NCBI GenBank assembly: GCA_958510875.1
Contig: OY294068.1
Coordinates: 161,298,388-161,362,387, forward strand
Direction: 5' to 3'
DNA: 64,000 nt
Source of the DNA: Endomychus coccineus
Taxonomy: Eukaryota; Arthropoda; Insecta; Coleoptera; Endomychidae
The notes under the pieces are model-generated. The model had not been told where the DNA came from and did not search any database. It saw only the letters and a program-made list of their open reading frames with translations. Shown here piece after piece: positions 1 through 12,149 of this stretch. Made by a program: the position numbers and the translations under genes. The stretch's first letter is position 1, and each line of letters begins with the position of its first letter.

Positions 1-1300
1 TTTTCAACCAATTCATTCTTTTTATGAATATTCCAGAGATTTAAAGTATAATATACTTTTAAATTCATGTATCATTCAGATGTATGAAAAATGTGATTCT
101 GATTAAGCTGAAATTGTTATATACAACACAAAAGACATATTATAGAAATAAATTGAATATCTGTGTGCAGCGAAGAGAATTTTGTTCAAAGCAATAGTGC
201 GCGATGTATTAAGATAGAAGGAGTTATCATGACATGACTTGCATCTGGGAATAAGAAACTTCAACGTACCTAGGGCATAGTGAACTACAAACACATTTTA
301 TGTTAGAAGTCAATAGATAAAGATTTTGATTCACCAGGTTGAACAGTAATAAACTATAGACGAATTCACACTTACTTTTGGGACTTGATTTTGAAACAAC
401 ATCATATGAATTCAAGTACTTTTATTCTAAATTATCAAACACAGTTTTGGCAAAACCCACTACAAAAACTAAATCAATCAACAACAAATATCAAAAATTG
501 TTACCAAAAACTCCTACAGAATAAACTGAGAATTTAAACATTATTCACAATAAAACCGATATTAATTCCAAGGAAACGGAAATGAGTTTGTTAATAGTCT
601 ACGAGCCAGAGCGATATTGATGGTCTGAACATTAACCGGATGGCACTATGGTTTATCGTTAGAGTACGGTTCTATGACCAATTCATCTCACAGACCGAAT
701 TTTCGCCGGCTGCTAGATCTCGAGATACAGCCTCCGCAAATTGTTTATTTTTTGACTGGAGGTTAAACCTTTCCAAGTTGCGGTTACTTGGAAAGCATAC
801 CATTCTTATACACTTCCACCATGTGCCATCATTTTTTATCGTGTCCGTTTATCAGGCTGACCAGTTAAAATTGGACCAAAAATTGACTGCAAGTTAACCC
901 TCCCAAACCTGGTGAAAATGTTCATTGGTGCTGATAATAATTGTTAAGATACCCTATGCCATCGAAAGTTATCGGTCCGCTTCCGAGTAATTGGCCATTA
1001 TTTGGACCAAAAATGTTTTTTTCTCATTTTATGGCTAAGCCTTGCGGATTACAAGGTAACATGATGGCACCATGTTAAATAACTTTATTGGAAGTCAAAT
1101 AAAGATTTAAACTTATTCATGATCTTGAAATTGTAACAATTCTTAAATCTTGTCTTGGTTCTGAATCGTCTTGGTATTGATCATAGTGTGAACTCACACG
1201 GTATTTACAGAATGAGTATATCCTTCGACGCTGCCTGACGCCTGCTGAACTGAGTTTTGGTCGAGGAGCACCCAATGGACACAATTAAGTGGTATAAATG
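1..1300. other. No gene seen; weak 130-bp direct repeat
   Basis: I find no convincing exon or transposon protein here. A degenerate direct repeat of about 130 bp is visible: the phrase TTGACTGGAGGTTAAACC near 752 recurs as TTGACTGCAAGTTAACCC near 883. It is probably old repeat DNA. Confidence 0.4.
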
Positions 1301-1309
1301 TTCAGCACT

Positions 1310-1450
1310 TCTCCACTTGTCCTTCGCTTTTCGATTGATTGATGTATCGACCTATATTTTCGTTTCTAAATAACCATATGGAAAGACATAGGGCAGAGTA
1401 AGGTCTGGCGACCTAGCTGGTCACTCGATGAATCCCTATACCCCAGTCAA
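1310..1450 (-). pseudogene. Mariner-type transposase C-terminal relic
   Basis: The reverse strand reads PARSPDLTLPY, followed by a GYLE.KI-like phrase. This is the conserved block around the third catalytic Asp of Tc1/mariner transposases (WPARSPDLTPLDFFLWGYLK in the family). The Trp codon before it has become a stop and there are further stops downstream. Only about 45 codons are recognisable, with no inverted repeats found, so this is an old fragment. A mariner-family assignment is likely; the subfamily cannot be given. Confidence 0.5.
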
Positions 1451-1499
1451 TCAATTTGGAAACATTTTGATCAAACAATGACAATCAAATCATTCAGTA

Positions 1500-1690
1500 T
1501 CCCAACTTACACTATGTTTTATTCTGACACCTACTGGTAGGTTGCCTTTCCAAAATATTCACAATGTAATGTAACTTTGTTTGATAATAATATACTGTCA
1601 CATAATCTATCAAAATCTGTCACAGAGTAAACACGTATTATAAACTGTGATGTTACATCAATGACGTCACATCTTAAAATTGAAATTTAG
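1500..1690. repeat. Interspersed repeat, inverted copy at 12.4 kb
   Basis: The segment containing CACAGAGTAAAC and CATCAATGACGTCAC is matched on the opposite strand at about 12,390-12,520 (ATCAATGACGTAAC and CACAGAGTAAACG in the reverse complement). The two copies are diverged and no coding potential is seen. A non-autonomous DNA element is likely. Confidence 0.5.
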
Positions 1691-1839
1691 GATAATTCTG
1701 CAGGTTGATAAATATTTATAAGCAGAAAAACAATGTAGTCATTATGATTATATGCAGTACTTACTATAATTCCATATGGAAAACGGAAGATAGTTGTCAA
1801 AGTGACCACTTGAAAGGAAGGTCGAAAAGGACGGTAAAA

Positions 1840-2090
1840 TACAATACAATTCCTATTCTCACCAACTTGAAGCGATCTGCAGAATGTCAAACTCAAACGA
1901 CCAATTGGAACGGCGAAATCGTCTCCAAAAATTTTACGAATATGTGCACGCAAGCGCACATAAACATTCTGTCAAAAATAGTCTAGATCGATTCGGGAAG
2001 GTAAAAAATGGATGTTTTTGCGAAAAAACTGGATATTTCTTGTCAGGTTAATTACAATACTCCCCTTACGTATAGTGAGGGCAGTAATAT
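1840..2090 (+). repeat. Interspersed repeat B, copy 1
   Basis: This is one of four copies (also 10,110-10,330, 32,900-33,110 and 60,900-60,960). Shared landmarks are AAAATAGTCTAGATCGATTC in the middle and a terminal hairpin-like pair of ACTTCCCT/AGGGAAGT-type sequences around an AATACT core near 2,057-2,085. No open frame is conserved between copies, so this is a non-autonomous repeat. Confidence 0.6.
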
Positions 2091-3265
2091 GAAAGTCACT
2101 AGAATGAATAAGAATCAGAAGCTCAGATCGAATTCGATCCAACAAAATAGTATATTTAAGATGGAATGCTTTTTTCCATACCATGACTACACGAGAAGAA
2201 AATCCATGATGTTCGAAGAACATCATTGAAGATAGTGGTGGAATGCTGGGAGTGGAGATGTGCATTGTGTTCGCTTCAAAATGGGGAGAAGCTTCATATT
2301 GCTGGTACCATGAACCTTTATTTGGGATATGGTACTATTTTCTGCCTTAACATTTTTCAATATTTTGTACCAGTAAGAATTAGGTCTGTGATGATAGAGC
2401 CATTGATTCTGTTGAAAATAATTTCTGCTCATACGATAATATTTCCAGGAACTGATTATGTATTGGTGCCCAACATTGACAGTTTTGTCTATTCAAGGTG
2501 CCGTTTAGACAAAATGCGGCTACATGTGAAAAACGAAATTCTTATGAAAACGGATTTTGGCTTCATCATTTCTTCGCAAAATTCTGTTCTCCGATCATGA
2601 TTGTTTTATTTCCTGAAGTAAATTGATTTTGTAAGGGTACCAATTTTTTTCATGTAATTCATTACAGGTCTTTGACTGATGTCATGAACTTACATTTGAA
2701 TTGTCTTGCGCATCGATTTACATTTCTAGACCGGATGTAGAAATCATTCAGGGTTCAATAAGACTACTACACGATTCAAGAACCAGAAGCTAGTTACCGA
2801 TTGGGGAGAGGGGTAGCTTCGATTCACTGATTTAGTTCTTCTGGCGCGATTGCAGCGATGTCGTCGGAGCGCACAGCAGTCACAACCAGGTATTAGAGAA
2901 AAGAAAAACTTATAATCCATATATAGTCACGCCGAGGTGACCGTTCAATAATGTGCTATGGCAATTTAACAATTATTGATAATCTGATTGAATATCAATT
3001 TCATTTGATCAACTTAAACAGTGGTGAAAAAATTTGATGAAAAACAAAAAGTTGTAAAAGAAGGTGCGATAGCGTTACATATTTGAGAACTATAGATGCT
3101 CTGTTGGAATTCTCCCATTAATATTGACGAATAGAGAGATAGAATCATTGATTAAATCAGAGACAAAGTGTTGTTTAAATTACTGTCAATGAGTGGGGAA
3201 ATTTAAATTTGAGCACGTCATTCAAACTGTTGTTATTCAAATATCTAGTTCTTCAGTCTTGTTAT
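2091..3265. other. No gene recognised; repeat fragment near the end
   Basis: A 124-codon plus-strand open frame (2,226-2,600) matches nothing I recognise and overlaps a minus-strand frame, so I do not call it. A short palindrome, GATGTTCGAAGAACATC, lies at about 2,208-2,224. Positions 2,745-2,905 are a copy of the repeat seen at 47.8-48.1 kb. Confidence 0.4.
2745..2905 (+). repeat. Interspersed repeat C, copy 1
   Basis: It shares GGGTTCAATAAGACTACT, AGCTTC, GGCGCGATTGCAGCGATGTC and CCAGGTATTA, in the same order and orientation, with 47,825-47,975. The right part of this repeat (with CTCAGTACTT and GTATTTTTAGT) also occurs at 8,565-8,620. No protein is encoded. Confidence 0.6.
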
Positions 3266-3417
3266 TCAAAATCGAACGTCGTTTTCTGGAACTATCCAAC
3301 TAGATTCAGTAACCTTCTCTTCACAGAAGAGTGAAAGTGACATAAGGAAATACTGTTTTCCCTCACCAAAATCCTCAGTTACATCTAAGATTTTAAAATG
3401 AGTCATAATTTGAGGTT
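3266..3417 (-). CDS. Terminal exon of an unidentified spliced gene (left gene)
   Basis: After an AG acceptor (reverse strand ...GTAACTTAG) the reading frame opens with two bases that complete a codon begun in the exon at 3,758-3,649 (G + AA = Glu). It continues PQIMTHFKILDVTEDFGEGK and then a 29-residue tail ending VPENDVRF and TGA, 49 residues in all. Codon use and the exact phase fit with its neighbour argue for a real host exon. The acidic, mixed-charge sequence has no motif I can name and no predicted membrane segment. I saw no clear AATAAA downstream. The gene lies between mobile-element relics, and its earlier exons should be at higher coordinates. Confidence 0.65.
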
Positions 3418-3648
3418 CTAAGTTACAAATCGGAATTCTGAATTATGACTCAGTTTTTAGAAAACCAGGAAGAAATGTGTGCAATGAAAACATATGAACA
3501 ATAATTTATCTTTGGAAGCCTGTCACATAATGCACTGAATCAAATCTTCTTCTGTTTTGACATCCCACGTGATAATGCTCACGTAGTTTCATAATCTTTA
3601 GTGATTGATATTTGATTTCAATCAATTTCAAATTAAGAAAAACCATAC

Positions 3649-3758
3649 CTGAATTTAGAAGTTTCTGTTGTTCATCCAATGCCATGCTTAGAGATTCTGC
3701 AAAGGAAACACCCATTTGTGTGTTCTCATTAAGGCAAAGAATCAAATCATCGCGCACT
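3649..3758 (-). CDS. Penultimate exon of the left gene
   Basis: This is a 110-bp exon on the reverse strand. The acceptor is CTGATTTCTTCCAG and the donor is TTCAG|GTATGG. It encodes VRDDLILCLNENTQMGVSFA, then ESLSMALDEQQKLLNS, ending one base into a codon. That base joins the next exon at 3,417 through an intron of 231 bp. The sequence looks helical (leucine-, glutamine- and glutamate-rich), possibly part of a coiled coil or adaptor-type protein. I cannot name the family. Its first base completes a codon from an upstream exon that I did not find. Confidence 0.7.
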
Positions 3759-3999
3759 CTGGAAGAAATCAGTATACAGTATTATTACCTAAGACATGAT
3801 ATTTCTGACTTAATATTAGATTCATAAGCTTCAATTACTATATTCAAGACGGGTAGAGGCAGGAGCTCAAACTTCATGTCCAGCCATGTGTGCGAGATGA
3901 GTCGGCGACGCTAACACGGCGAGGGAAATTGCAATAGCGTCCTAATCTGTGAAATACGTTTTTTTTACACAAGGACCACGACTCACTGATCGTACCTAC

Positions 4000-4870
4000 T
4001 CTGCGTCCATCATTTTTCACAGCTTCCAGGTGAGTTTGGTCTTCTGTTCGCCCTATCAGCCTTACATCCTTTCTCCTGGAAGCGCTGGAGAGGCTGATCG
4101 ATAGGTATATCAAAGATGGTGACTTACAAGATTTTCCGCTTCATACTTGGTTACCCAGATCGAAGGAGCTATTAGTCTTGGACAGTGCGCCATAGGCGTT
4201 TTCCTGGATATCGAAGGGGCGTTTGATAATACCTCCTATGAGTGCATGTGTCATGCTGCGGAGAAACATGGAATCGATAACACATTGGTCAGGCGGATGA
4301 AGACCATTCTCTCGTAGAAACTGATAACGGGCACCATAATGACAGCGTCGCACGTCACCCGAGGGTGCTGTCTCCGCTCATGTGATGCCTGGTGGTGGAC
4401 AGTTTGTTGGTCCAGCTGATTGAGGCTGGGTTTTACGCCCCAGCCTACGCAGACGATTTGGCAATTGTGGAAACGGAAACTGGGACACCTACCAGACATT
4501 CGTATGTTTGGAAGGTCCCTGCACATCAATGGATCAGTGAAGTACCTGGGAGTCATCCTCAATGCTGAACTGAGCTGGAAACTACACCTGTAAATCCGGG
4601 TAAGGGAGGCCGTTGCATCCTTATGGGCATGCAGGAGAGCCTTCGCAAACACATGGGGTCTACGGCTACAGGTTCTGCACTGGATCTATACGGCCATGAT
4701 CCGCCCAATTATAACCTACGCAGCCGTTATGCTTGATCTACGCAGCCATTGTGTGGTGGCTGGCGATAGAAACGGTTCTGTACCGTCTAGCACTGGACAA
4801 GGCTCAACGACTTGCCTGCGTGGGAAAACGGGGGCTGTGTGGATCGCCCCCACCAGGACTAAACGCTCTA
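4000..4870 (+). pseudogene. LINE (non-LTR retrotransposon) reverse transcriptase relic
   Basis: Plus-strand fragments in several frames give, in order: a fingers/thumb start PISLTSFLLEALERLIDRY, the first catalytic block GVFLDIEGAFDNTSY, a LVVDSLL stretch, the palm motif AYADDLAIV, VKYLGVILNAELSW and a thumb region ending near KAQRLACV. All lie in the canonical order for a retrotransposon of the Jockey/R1 type. Many frameshifts and stops separate the blocks, and no endonuclease or poly(A) tail is visible. It is a dead fragment that breaks off at about 4,870 in GTT-rich simple sequence. Confidence 0.8.
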
Positions 4871-4880
4871 GATCATGGCT

Positions 4881-4908
4881 TATTGTTGTTATTGTTGTTG
4901 TGATAAGT
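4881..4908. repeat. (TTG)n-rich simple sequence
   Basis: A short TTGTTGTTATTGTTGTTG tract sits at the end of the LINE relic. Confidence 0.6.
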
Positions 4909-4949
4909 TGGATAAAAAGACAAAGAATGATAACAACTAGGTTTTGTTC

Positions 4950-6310
4950 ACTCGGTAGGTAAAGATTCACGACAATACGCAGAAAATTTAACCTAAGCAT
5001 AATAACTAACAAATAATTGAAATGAATCCCACTAACATTATTAACACTATAACATATAAACAGATAAACATATAATACATAAGCGTTCATATAAAATTCC
5101 AACAAATTCGAGTTTTGATATTTGTTCTTAATTATATCACTCCACTGTGGATCAATAATTTCCATTTGAAGTTCCGGGGCTATGGTTTCAATGTCAGTAG
5201 CAAAATGATTTTGAAAAATCTCAATATTATTCGCAATGACATCAAAGTCTGAGAAAAGAGCATCAAAATTTATCTTCAAAGCCCTCAGTAGTGTACTGAA
5301 TACACATGTTTCAAGTTAATTTAATTTTTTACGTAATTGTGATAGAAACAGTATTAGTTTCTGCCCGAACGATTTGACATTAGTGTATAAGTCAGGGAGA
5401 AGCTGGTTTTCTCCTTGCAATTTTAAATTTGTTTCGTTCATATGTTTTGTCAAATCGACATAGAATGCTTACTTCCACAACCATTCGCTATTTTGTAATT
5501 TGGTGAGAGCGATGCTTTTCGTTCAAAAAAATTCGCTGCTCGAAGTTCAAAGAAGCGCAACTATGCCAGCGTGTGACAGTATAATATGATAAGTCATTTT
5601 CTCCAATCTCTCCAATAAACTAGCGGAATCGTCGGTGATTTAGCCCAGTGGATCTGATGAAATTGACAACTGATATGACTGGTTTTAGAACATCAGACAT
5701 ATCCACAAACAAGGACTGTTGATGAATGATATAATGTAAGACTAATGGTTTTGAACCACCATCATTTTCTACAGTAAGAGCAGCCACTCCATCGAAGGTT
5801 CTTTTAATTAATGGCATTTTCAACTCCCTTAAAAATATCTTCCCCAGTAATCGTGCCGTGGATACTATCAATGTCAAGAAGTTCTTCATATACTTCATAC
5901 CTCTCATCTACTCCTCGAATAAAACTCATCACCTGAGCAGTATCTGACACATCCGTTGACTCATCCAAGGCTAGAGGAAACCACTCAAGATATTCATTTT
6001 GTCAGACAGTTGAGATGATATGTTTTCTGCGATGACAAACTGACGACAGTTTTGAATAAATTTACCTTTTCGGGCCATATTTCTTCGACTACTCCAATTA
6101 CGCATTCTTTGATCATTTCTCCATCTGACTCAAACGAAAGTTGGCACGAGTTGCAGCCTCTTTTTGATTGAGTTTCGTAAACAAAGATGGCCGAGATTCC
6201 AATCCGCTCTTCAAAGCTTCAAATTTTTCATTCTGAAAATGTTCCGTACCATAATGACGTTTGATGTTGAATTCTTTAAGAACTATGGTTTCATTGCAAG
6301 TCAAACATAG
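4950..6310 (-). pseudogene. hAT transposase relic (GTF2IRD2/ZBED-like group)
   Basis: Reverse-strand blocks run in hAT order. An N-terminal part has an RHYGTEHF-type zinc-finger tail (6,304-6,113). The catalytic region then has the diagnostic LALDESTDVSDTAQV near 5,975-5,930, and next comes HYIIHQQSL... NFIRSTGLNHRRF (5,770-5,620). The final block has FQNHFATDIETIAPELQMEI with a downstream EFY motif (5,215-5,080). Frameshifts separate the blocks. The family normally encodes a cut-and-paste transposase of about 600 residues acting in the nucleus. A 10-bp stem (GTCCGATATA/TATATCGGAC, 6,402-6,437) lies just upstream, but I could not fix inverted repeats or target duplications. Confidence 0.8.
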
Positions 6311-6319
6311 TGTTGTTTA

Positions 6320-6950
6320 AAAATGTTCGATGCAGGACGTAGTAAAACTTGATATCAAACAACACAAAAATATTCGTAAATTTCTATCTAAAAATATAAT
6401 CGTCCGATATATCCTCAAAGTACGGGTTATATCGGACAGTATAAAATAATTAAAAATACTTACAGTCAAAATTTTGATTACATTTTTCGGAAAATGTAAC
6501 TTAGATATAACACTTTTTTTATAACTTGGTGCAACTTCATTGAAATGAAGCTATCGTTGGGACCAAACTTCTCTAGTAAACCACGAAGTTTTTATTTGTC
6601 CATCTGCATCATACCTAATGTTCATATCTAGGACATATATGTTTTTGTTCACTTCTATTTCACAGGTAAATTGAAGTTTATATGTTAGATTCATTAATTA
6701 CAATTAGTTTCGGGAAATCCCATTTTAGACAGTGATACTTCTTTTGATGATGGCCGTGAGACCGAAAGCATATGTGGTTGGTATGACCTATTTCCCGAGA
6801 ATTTATTTATAATGAATAATCATGGTAGTAAATTCCTCGGTGTATGAATTGAAGTTTAATGCTTTTCGGTTCCTACTCGCTTATAAAATGAAGTTTGTTA
6901 TTTCCAACTCAACTCGGAAATTGCATTTCTCGTTGCTGATACGTCTCTAT
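6320..6950. other. Non-coding, includes a Penelope-end-like repeat
   Basis: No gene seen. Positions 6,720-6,810 contain GATGATGGCCGTGAGACCGA flanked by GACCTATTTC. This is the reverse complement of 50,270-50,350 and is likely the untranslated end of a retroelement. Confidence 0.45.
6721..6805 (+). repeat. Retroelement end repeat (inverted copy at 50.3 kb)
   Basis: The phrase TTTTGATGATGGCCGTGAGACCGAAAGC...GTATGACCTATTTCCC corresponds in reverse to 50,275-50,350. The second copy lies close to a Penelope C-terminal relic, so a Penelope untranslated end is the likely source. Confidence 0.55.
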
Positions 6951-8260
6951 GAATTATTTCCAAATGAACACACTCAATCAGATGAATTGTACTTTACAAA
7001 GTTTGGTTGAGCTATTTCCCATCTACAATTATTATTTGATATGCAAACTGCTGAACAAAGCTTTTGAGCATCGCATCCATCTCGAACATTATACATTGCA
7101 CGATTGTGAATCTGCTGGTAAAGCATGGCTCAGAGAGTTTTTCAGAAGAAATCCGAACATTAGTTTGAGAAAACTAGGAGCGACCACATCAACCGAATTA
7201 TTGCCTTCAATAATGATGAGGTGTCCCGCTTTTACTAAAATTTGAGTACAGTGATGAACGAGTACTAGTTTCCACCTACAAAAATTTTGAATGCTGATGA
7301 AACTTGAATTACAACAGCTCAGAAACTATATGCCATATATGCAGAAACAGGACAGAGAAGAGTAGGCTCCATAACTGGTGCCGAAAAGGAGAAAGCAATG
7401 ACTATCATGTATGCCATAAAAGCGTCAGGAATTTATGTCTCCATAAAAGGTTGGATACCCAACTAAAAAGAAATGGCCAGCCTAGTGCAGTCTACTGTTG
7501 CTCAGATAATGATCGGATAAATGAAAGAATTAATGGCTTGATCACTTTCAAAAATGTTGTTAAGTCAACCAAAGATGACCCCAGTACTTCTACTGATTGA
7601 TAACCACTCTACACACTGTACTTTACATGCCTACACTTTCTGCAAAGAAATGGACTTATCATTATGACTATACCGTTCCACAGATAACACCACCGTCAGC
7701 CGTTAGACGTTTCGTTTTACTTTGCATTAAAAACTGCTCATGCTAGTTATTCAAAGTATCACGTAGACCGAAAGATAACTAAAAATGAGGTAACAGAAAT
7801 ATTTGATAAATCATGCGGTAGAGTCGCTACAACTGAAAATGCAATTGAAGGTTTCCGAGGAACAGGAACATTTCCTTTGAATCCTGGCTTGTTTTCAGAA
7901 GATAATTTTGCTCCTGCTGCCGCGTTCGTCTCAGCGGAGGCAACCGATCTCAATAAAACCCCTGAGCTCACATAGAAAATAACAGTGTTCAAGACAACAT
8001 TGATACTCGACTGGAATTTCACCAAAATAATGAAAAGAGTGAAGATAATATTCAGGGATCAGTGGATGCTTCTTTTTCTAAACATGGGCCATCAGGAATA
8101 AAGACAATGAAGAAGAAAAAACATTTAAAGATATTTACATCTTCACCTATGAAAACAGTGCTGGATGAGAAGAAAGTCAAGGAACAACTCCATCGAAGAA
8201 CAGATGAAAGATGTCAAAACCAGAGGCAGGAAATGCAAAATTTTGGAGGGTGCCCTCAGA
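6950..8260 (+). pseudogene. Pogo/jerky-like transposase relic (CENP-B type helix-turn-helix)
   Basis: Plus-strand blocks in family order: a second helix-turn-helix with AWLREFFRRNPNISLRK (about 7,120-7,175); NADET near 7,290, the first catalytic Asp block, where the Gly codon after DET is now TGA; QRRVGSITGAEKE; then LLLIDNHSTH near 7,580-7,620, the second catalytic Asp. A Lys-rich tail follows with ILTSSP-like FTSSPMKTVLDEKK (about 8,135-8,180). Multiple frameshifts make it non-functional. The family supplies a DDE transposase of about 500 residues. No terminal repeats were identified. Confidence 0.75.
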
Positions 8261-8269
8261 TTGAGATAA

Positions 8270-10100
8270 ATCGGAATCTGGAAAATTGCTTTCTCGTTTA
8301 TACATTTTCATTCCTCCTAAATTATCTAGATATTTGTCCGTAGTGTGTTTTGAACGCTATAAACTTTTTCGAGGAATGATGTGACCAGTATCAAAAATAT
8401 TTTCGGATAAAGCTAATTTTTTCACCATTATTTTCCTTTCTTGACTCACAATCGATTTTGTAAATCCCGGATTTGTCTGACATCTATAAACTGGTTGTAT
8501 TGCAAATGTGAAAAGCAAATTATGGAATTTAATAATAATTAATTAATTACTGAAGGGTAATCGAAAGGTTCTCAGTACTTCAACAGTATTTTTAGTAGGT
8601 AATGGTGATTATTTCTTAATTATAGTTTTATAGTGTATTAACAGTGTGAACTATTTTATAGTTTATTACTATCCATTATATTATTCGTTTGGTGATAATG
8701 ATATGTCGATTATGAAGAGAACTCCTCTTTGTATATTGAATTCATTTCATACTTTGTAAGCACTATGATCAGTATGATCAACAAAACAGACAGGTATTTT
8801 TTGTTATTCTCAAACTTATTCTCTTTCTTATCATTTTATGGTTGAAAACACATCATAACAATATTGATTTTAAGAACTTTAATTGAAATTGTTTCGGACG
8901 GCTGGTGGTGTTAGATAAAACTTGAAACTATCGATTTTCCATCAACAGCAAAATGTTTGAAAACACATATTAAATATATACATTTTTCAATCAATACGCC
9001 TCTTCTAATATAGAATTGCTGCAACGCTCGAACACGCTACTGCTATAATGGACTCGAAATTTGAACGAGATATAGTTCCTCAACGAATGATACACTCATA
9101 ACGTATGCCATAAATTAAATTGATGACGTCACTGTGTAAAAAATTTCTAACTTTCCGGAACCCTTTTGACACTTAATAAAATACAATTAACTGTTGCAGA
9201 TATTTGTGTCATAGTGTTTCTATCAGCGGGAGCTACTCTAGGTAGGCAGGGTAAACAGTGCCCCCATACAAATCAAAAAGAGGAATACAACAATAAGTAT
9301 TATTATTAGTATGATAGAATTAGCTAAAAATGGCGGTAATTTTTGAATAATTCTGAGTTCGAACAAGAAAATTGCATTAAGTAGATAATAATGATACAAA
9401 TTGAAGGAACTAAAATCGAACATTTTTCAATAGTCGCAACAGGTCCAAAAAAAATGGTGAAGATGACCAAAACAGGTTTTTCGCGTCGGACATCGTCGGA
9501 TTGAGTTGAAAAGGATAAACTTTTTGATAACCTTATGCGCCGTAGGAAGACGGAAAAAATGAGCTGCGAATGAACCCGATTGGATCAGCGGTGAACCCGC
9601 AAATTGCAAAAAACCAGCGATTTTGCTCGAAATTTCATAATATACATAACTCTTGTTCTTTTGAAGATTAATAGCTGAAATTTCCATGGGTTGTAGCAAG
9701 ATCGGATGTATACTTTTTGCAAACCGCAGCTTAATGCAAAAAAAAGCACTTTTGTAAAATGTCCCTAAAAAAGTTGTGGTGTGTATTGTAATTCATAATT
9801 ATCTACTTGAAGCAATTTTTTTCTCCGAACTCAGAATAAAAACTCCAAAAAGCTAATTCGATCACACTATATTCAATTATACCAAATTCATCAGGATTAT
9901 ATTATGAATTATTATTAATTTTACAGAGCATTGCGATATGAGTATACCAATATGCATCATGTACTCAAAGGGTAGGTGAAGCGAGTATACACATCACACG
10001 CATAGAATCAGCAAAAGCTAAAATCATGAACTCTAGCTCAATTGTTCACTTTAGTCACATCGAGTTATACCTCAACTTTGAGCCAATGATATACAATCAA
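8270..10100. other. No gene recognised; short repeat copies
   Basis: Positions 8,560-8,625 match the hairpin part of repeat C (CTCAGTACTT...AGTATTTTTAGT). A reverse-strand frame at 9,427-9,699 is open but resembles nothing and is probably repeat DNA. The remainder is AT-rich non-coding sequence. Confidence 0.4.
8560..8628 (+). repeat. Interspersed repeat C, partial copy
   Basis: GAAAGGTTCTCAGTACTT is followed by AGTATTTTTAGTAGGTAATGG, matching 48,023-48,070. Only the 3' hairpin half is present. Confidence 0.55.
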
Positions 10101-10109
10101 ACGATTTCT

Positions 10110-10330
10110 TTTTTACTTCCCTCGCTATAAGTGGTATGACGTGTATGGGAAAAGGGAAGTATTGTAATCGGCCAAATAAGAAATCCCACATTTTCGCGAT
10201 ACCTTTTCAAGCATTTTTGAATCGATCTAGACTATTTTCGAGATGATGTATAAATGTGTATATGTGCGCGAGGGCGTGGGTAATCCACTGAAGAGACGAT
10301 TGCGCCGTTGGATTTGAAACAGTTTTTGGG
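10110..10330 (-). repeat. Interspersed repeat B, copy 2
   Basis: The reverse complement aligns with 1,840-2,090 through AAAATAGTCTAGATCGATTC and the ACTTCCCT end. It abuts the 5' truncated Jockey relic that starts near 10,345. Confidence 0.6.
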
Positions 10331-10344
10331 TGCAGTAGCCTCGT

Positions 10345-12140
10345 TTCGGTCGACAGAACAATAAAAACGGCCTTTAACGAATCAACAACTATCACCAGAA
10401 AAGAAATCAAATCGGCACACATCCCTCATAACATAAAAGACCTCATCAAACAGAAAAATAGGGCAAGAAAGGTATTTCATAGGACGAAATCACATCAAGA
10501 TAAAGCGGTACTAAATAGGCTGAACAAGGAAATTCACAACGAAAAATTGAATGCAAAAATAGAAACATACAACGAAGAAAATTTAACGCTCTGGGTTCTC
10601 GCGAAGAAGCTAAGGGGAACAAGCTCAGCGATACCCGCACTCAAATTAGAAAAAATGCCAACGCAGCAGTGACAGATCTCGAGGAAGCAGAAGCATTCGC
10701 TGCAGAACTGGAAGTCCAATTCACTCCGAACTCAACTAAACTACCGCGAAACGATGAGAAAGTGGAAATAGAGATGAACCTTCTGTTATGCTTATGTATA
10801 GAGGAGGAGAATATATGCAGAGAAGTATCAAAAGAGGAAATCAAAGAGATCAAAGATCCGGAAAGACCTCCGGCAGCGATAAGACTCAAAATCAGATATT
10901 GAAAAATATACAGTAAAATGTTGTAGAGTACTCAGTATAAATTTCAAACGACGTTCTCAAACACAGGCACCACCTGAAGAACTGGAAAATAGTGGAAACA
11001 GTAATGATCCCCAAACCGAATAAATCAAGGAATAATAAATACATCAAGTTATAGACCGATAAGTTTACTATCAAACGTGAGTAAAATACTCGAGAGAACT
11101 ACACTCACCAGGTTGAACCAGCTGATAGAAAACCAAAATATAATTCCGTATTAACAATAAAAAATGCAAAGAGCATAGCACAACGCACCAACTAGCTAGA
11201 ATAGCTAGGGAGATTATAGAAGCACACAACAAGAAAATGCCTACCGGTGCAGTGTTCCTGACTGATACATACCTAAGAAGTACAGATACAACCTACCAAT
11301 AGCCTACCTGAAGCTTATAGATTCGTACCTCACGGGACGCTGATTCAAAACGAGGGTGAACGATATCACGTCGAAAGAAAGACAAGGAAAGGCAAGTGTA
11401 CCGCAAGGATCGCAGATATACCTAAGGAAACAAGAGTACCCTTGGCGCAATATTCAGACGACATAGGCTCCTTATGCCAACACATCCAAATAAATGCGTA
11501 CAAGCAAGACTTGAAAGATACATCACCGACCTCGAAGAGTGGTTCGACAAATGGCGAATAGAAGTGAATGCCACAAAAAGCCAAGCGATAGTATTCTCAA
11601 CGGGAGTCATTAAACCCAAACCGACGAAAGATATTGAGATAAACAAGAAAAAGATAACTTGGTTGAAAGGAGTGAAATACTTGGGAGTAACGCTAGACAG
11701 GAAGCTAAGTTTCATTCCCAATCTAAGGAACATACAGAAAAAAGCAACTCAGATAGAGAGGCACCTATATCCGCTACTCTACAGGAAAGGCAAACTAAGT
11801 ACCAAGAGCAAATTAAAGATCTATACTTCTGTGATAAGACAATGACATACGCCGCCAAAATATGGTAACAAGCATCACCCGCGCAATTAAAGAATTTGCA
11901 AATAATACAGAATGAAGTAATCAGATCCTGTCTAGATGCACCATATTACGTAACGAACGACCTGCTCCATAGAAATACAGGAATACCTAAAATTGAGTAA
12001 ATGATTCGGAAACAGGCGAAAAATACATACCAAAAGATGGAAAACCATAGAAATCCCACAAACAGAGGTGCAACGGCGCTGTTGGAGCCAAAGTACAAGA
12101 AGCCATGAACGGCCCTTACACTTTACGCCGAAAATGGGCA
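10345..12140 (+). pseudogene. Jockey-clade LINE ORF2 relic
   Basis: Plus-strand blocks: a linker upstream of the polymerase with KNRARKVFHRTK and LNRLNKEI (about 10,450-10,530); SSYRPISLLSNVSKILERTT (about 11,047-11,100), the classic Jockey RT entry; RIVQ-like QLARIAREIIEAHNKK; LIDSYLTGR; VPQGSQI; LEEWFDKWRIEVNATKSQ (about 11,534-11,585); KYLGVTLDRKLSF; and a C-terminal APYYVTNDLLHRNTGIPK (about 11,935-11,995). The YADD block is damaged. Endonuclease coding is absent, so the copy is 5' truncated, as is usual for LINEs. Several frameshifts make it inactive. Confidence 0.85.
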
Positions 12141-12149
12141 ATAAAGAAG

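Noticed and set aside
2226..2600. 124-codon plus-strand frame as a gene
   Set aside because: No motif, no homologue recalled, overlapping open frame on the other strand, and neighbouring repeat DNA.
9427..9699. 90-codon reverse frame as an exon
   Set aside because: No splice sites or motifs; text resembles repeat DNA.
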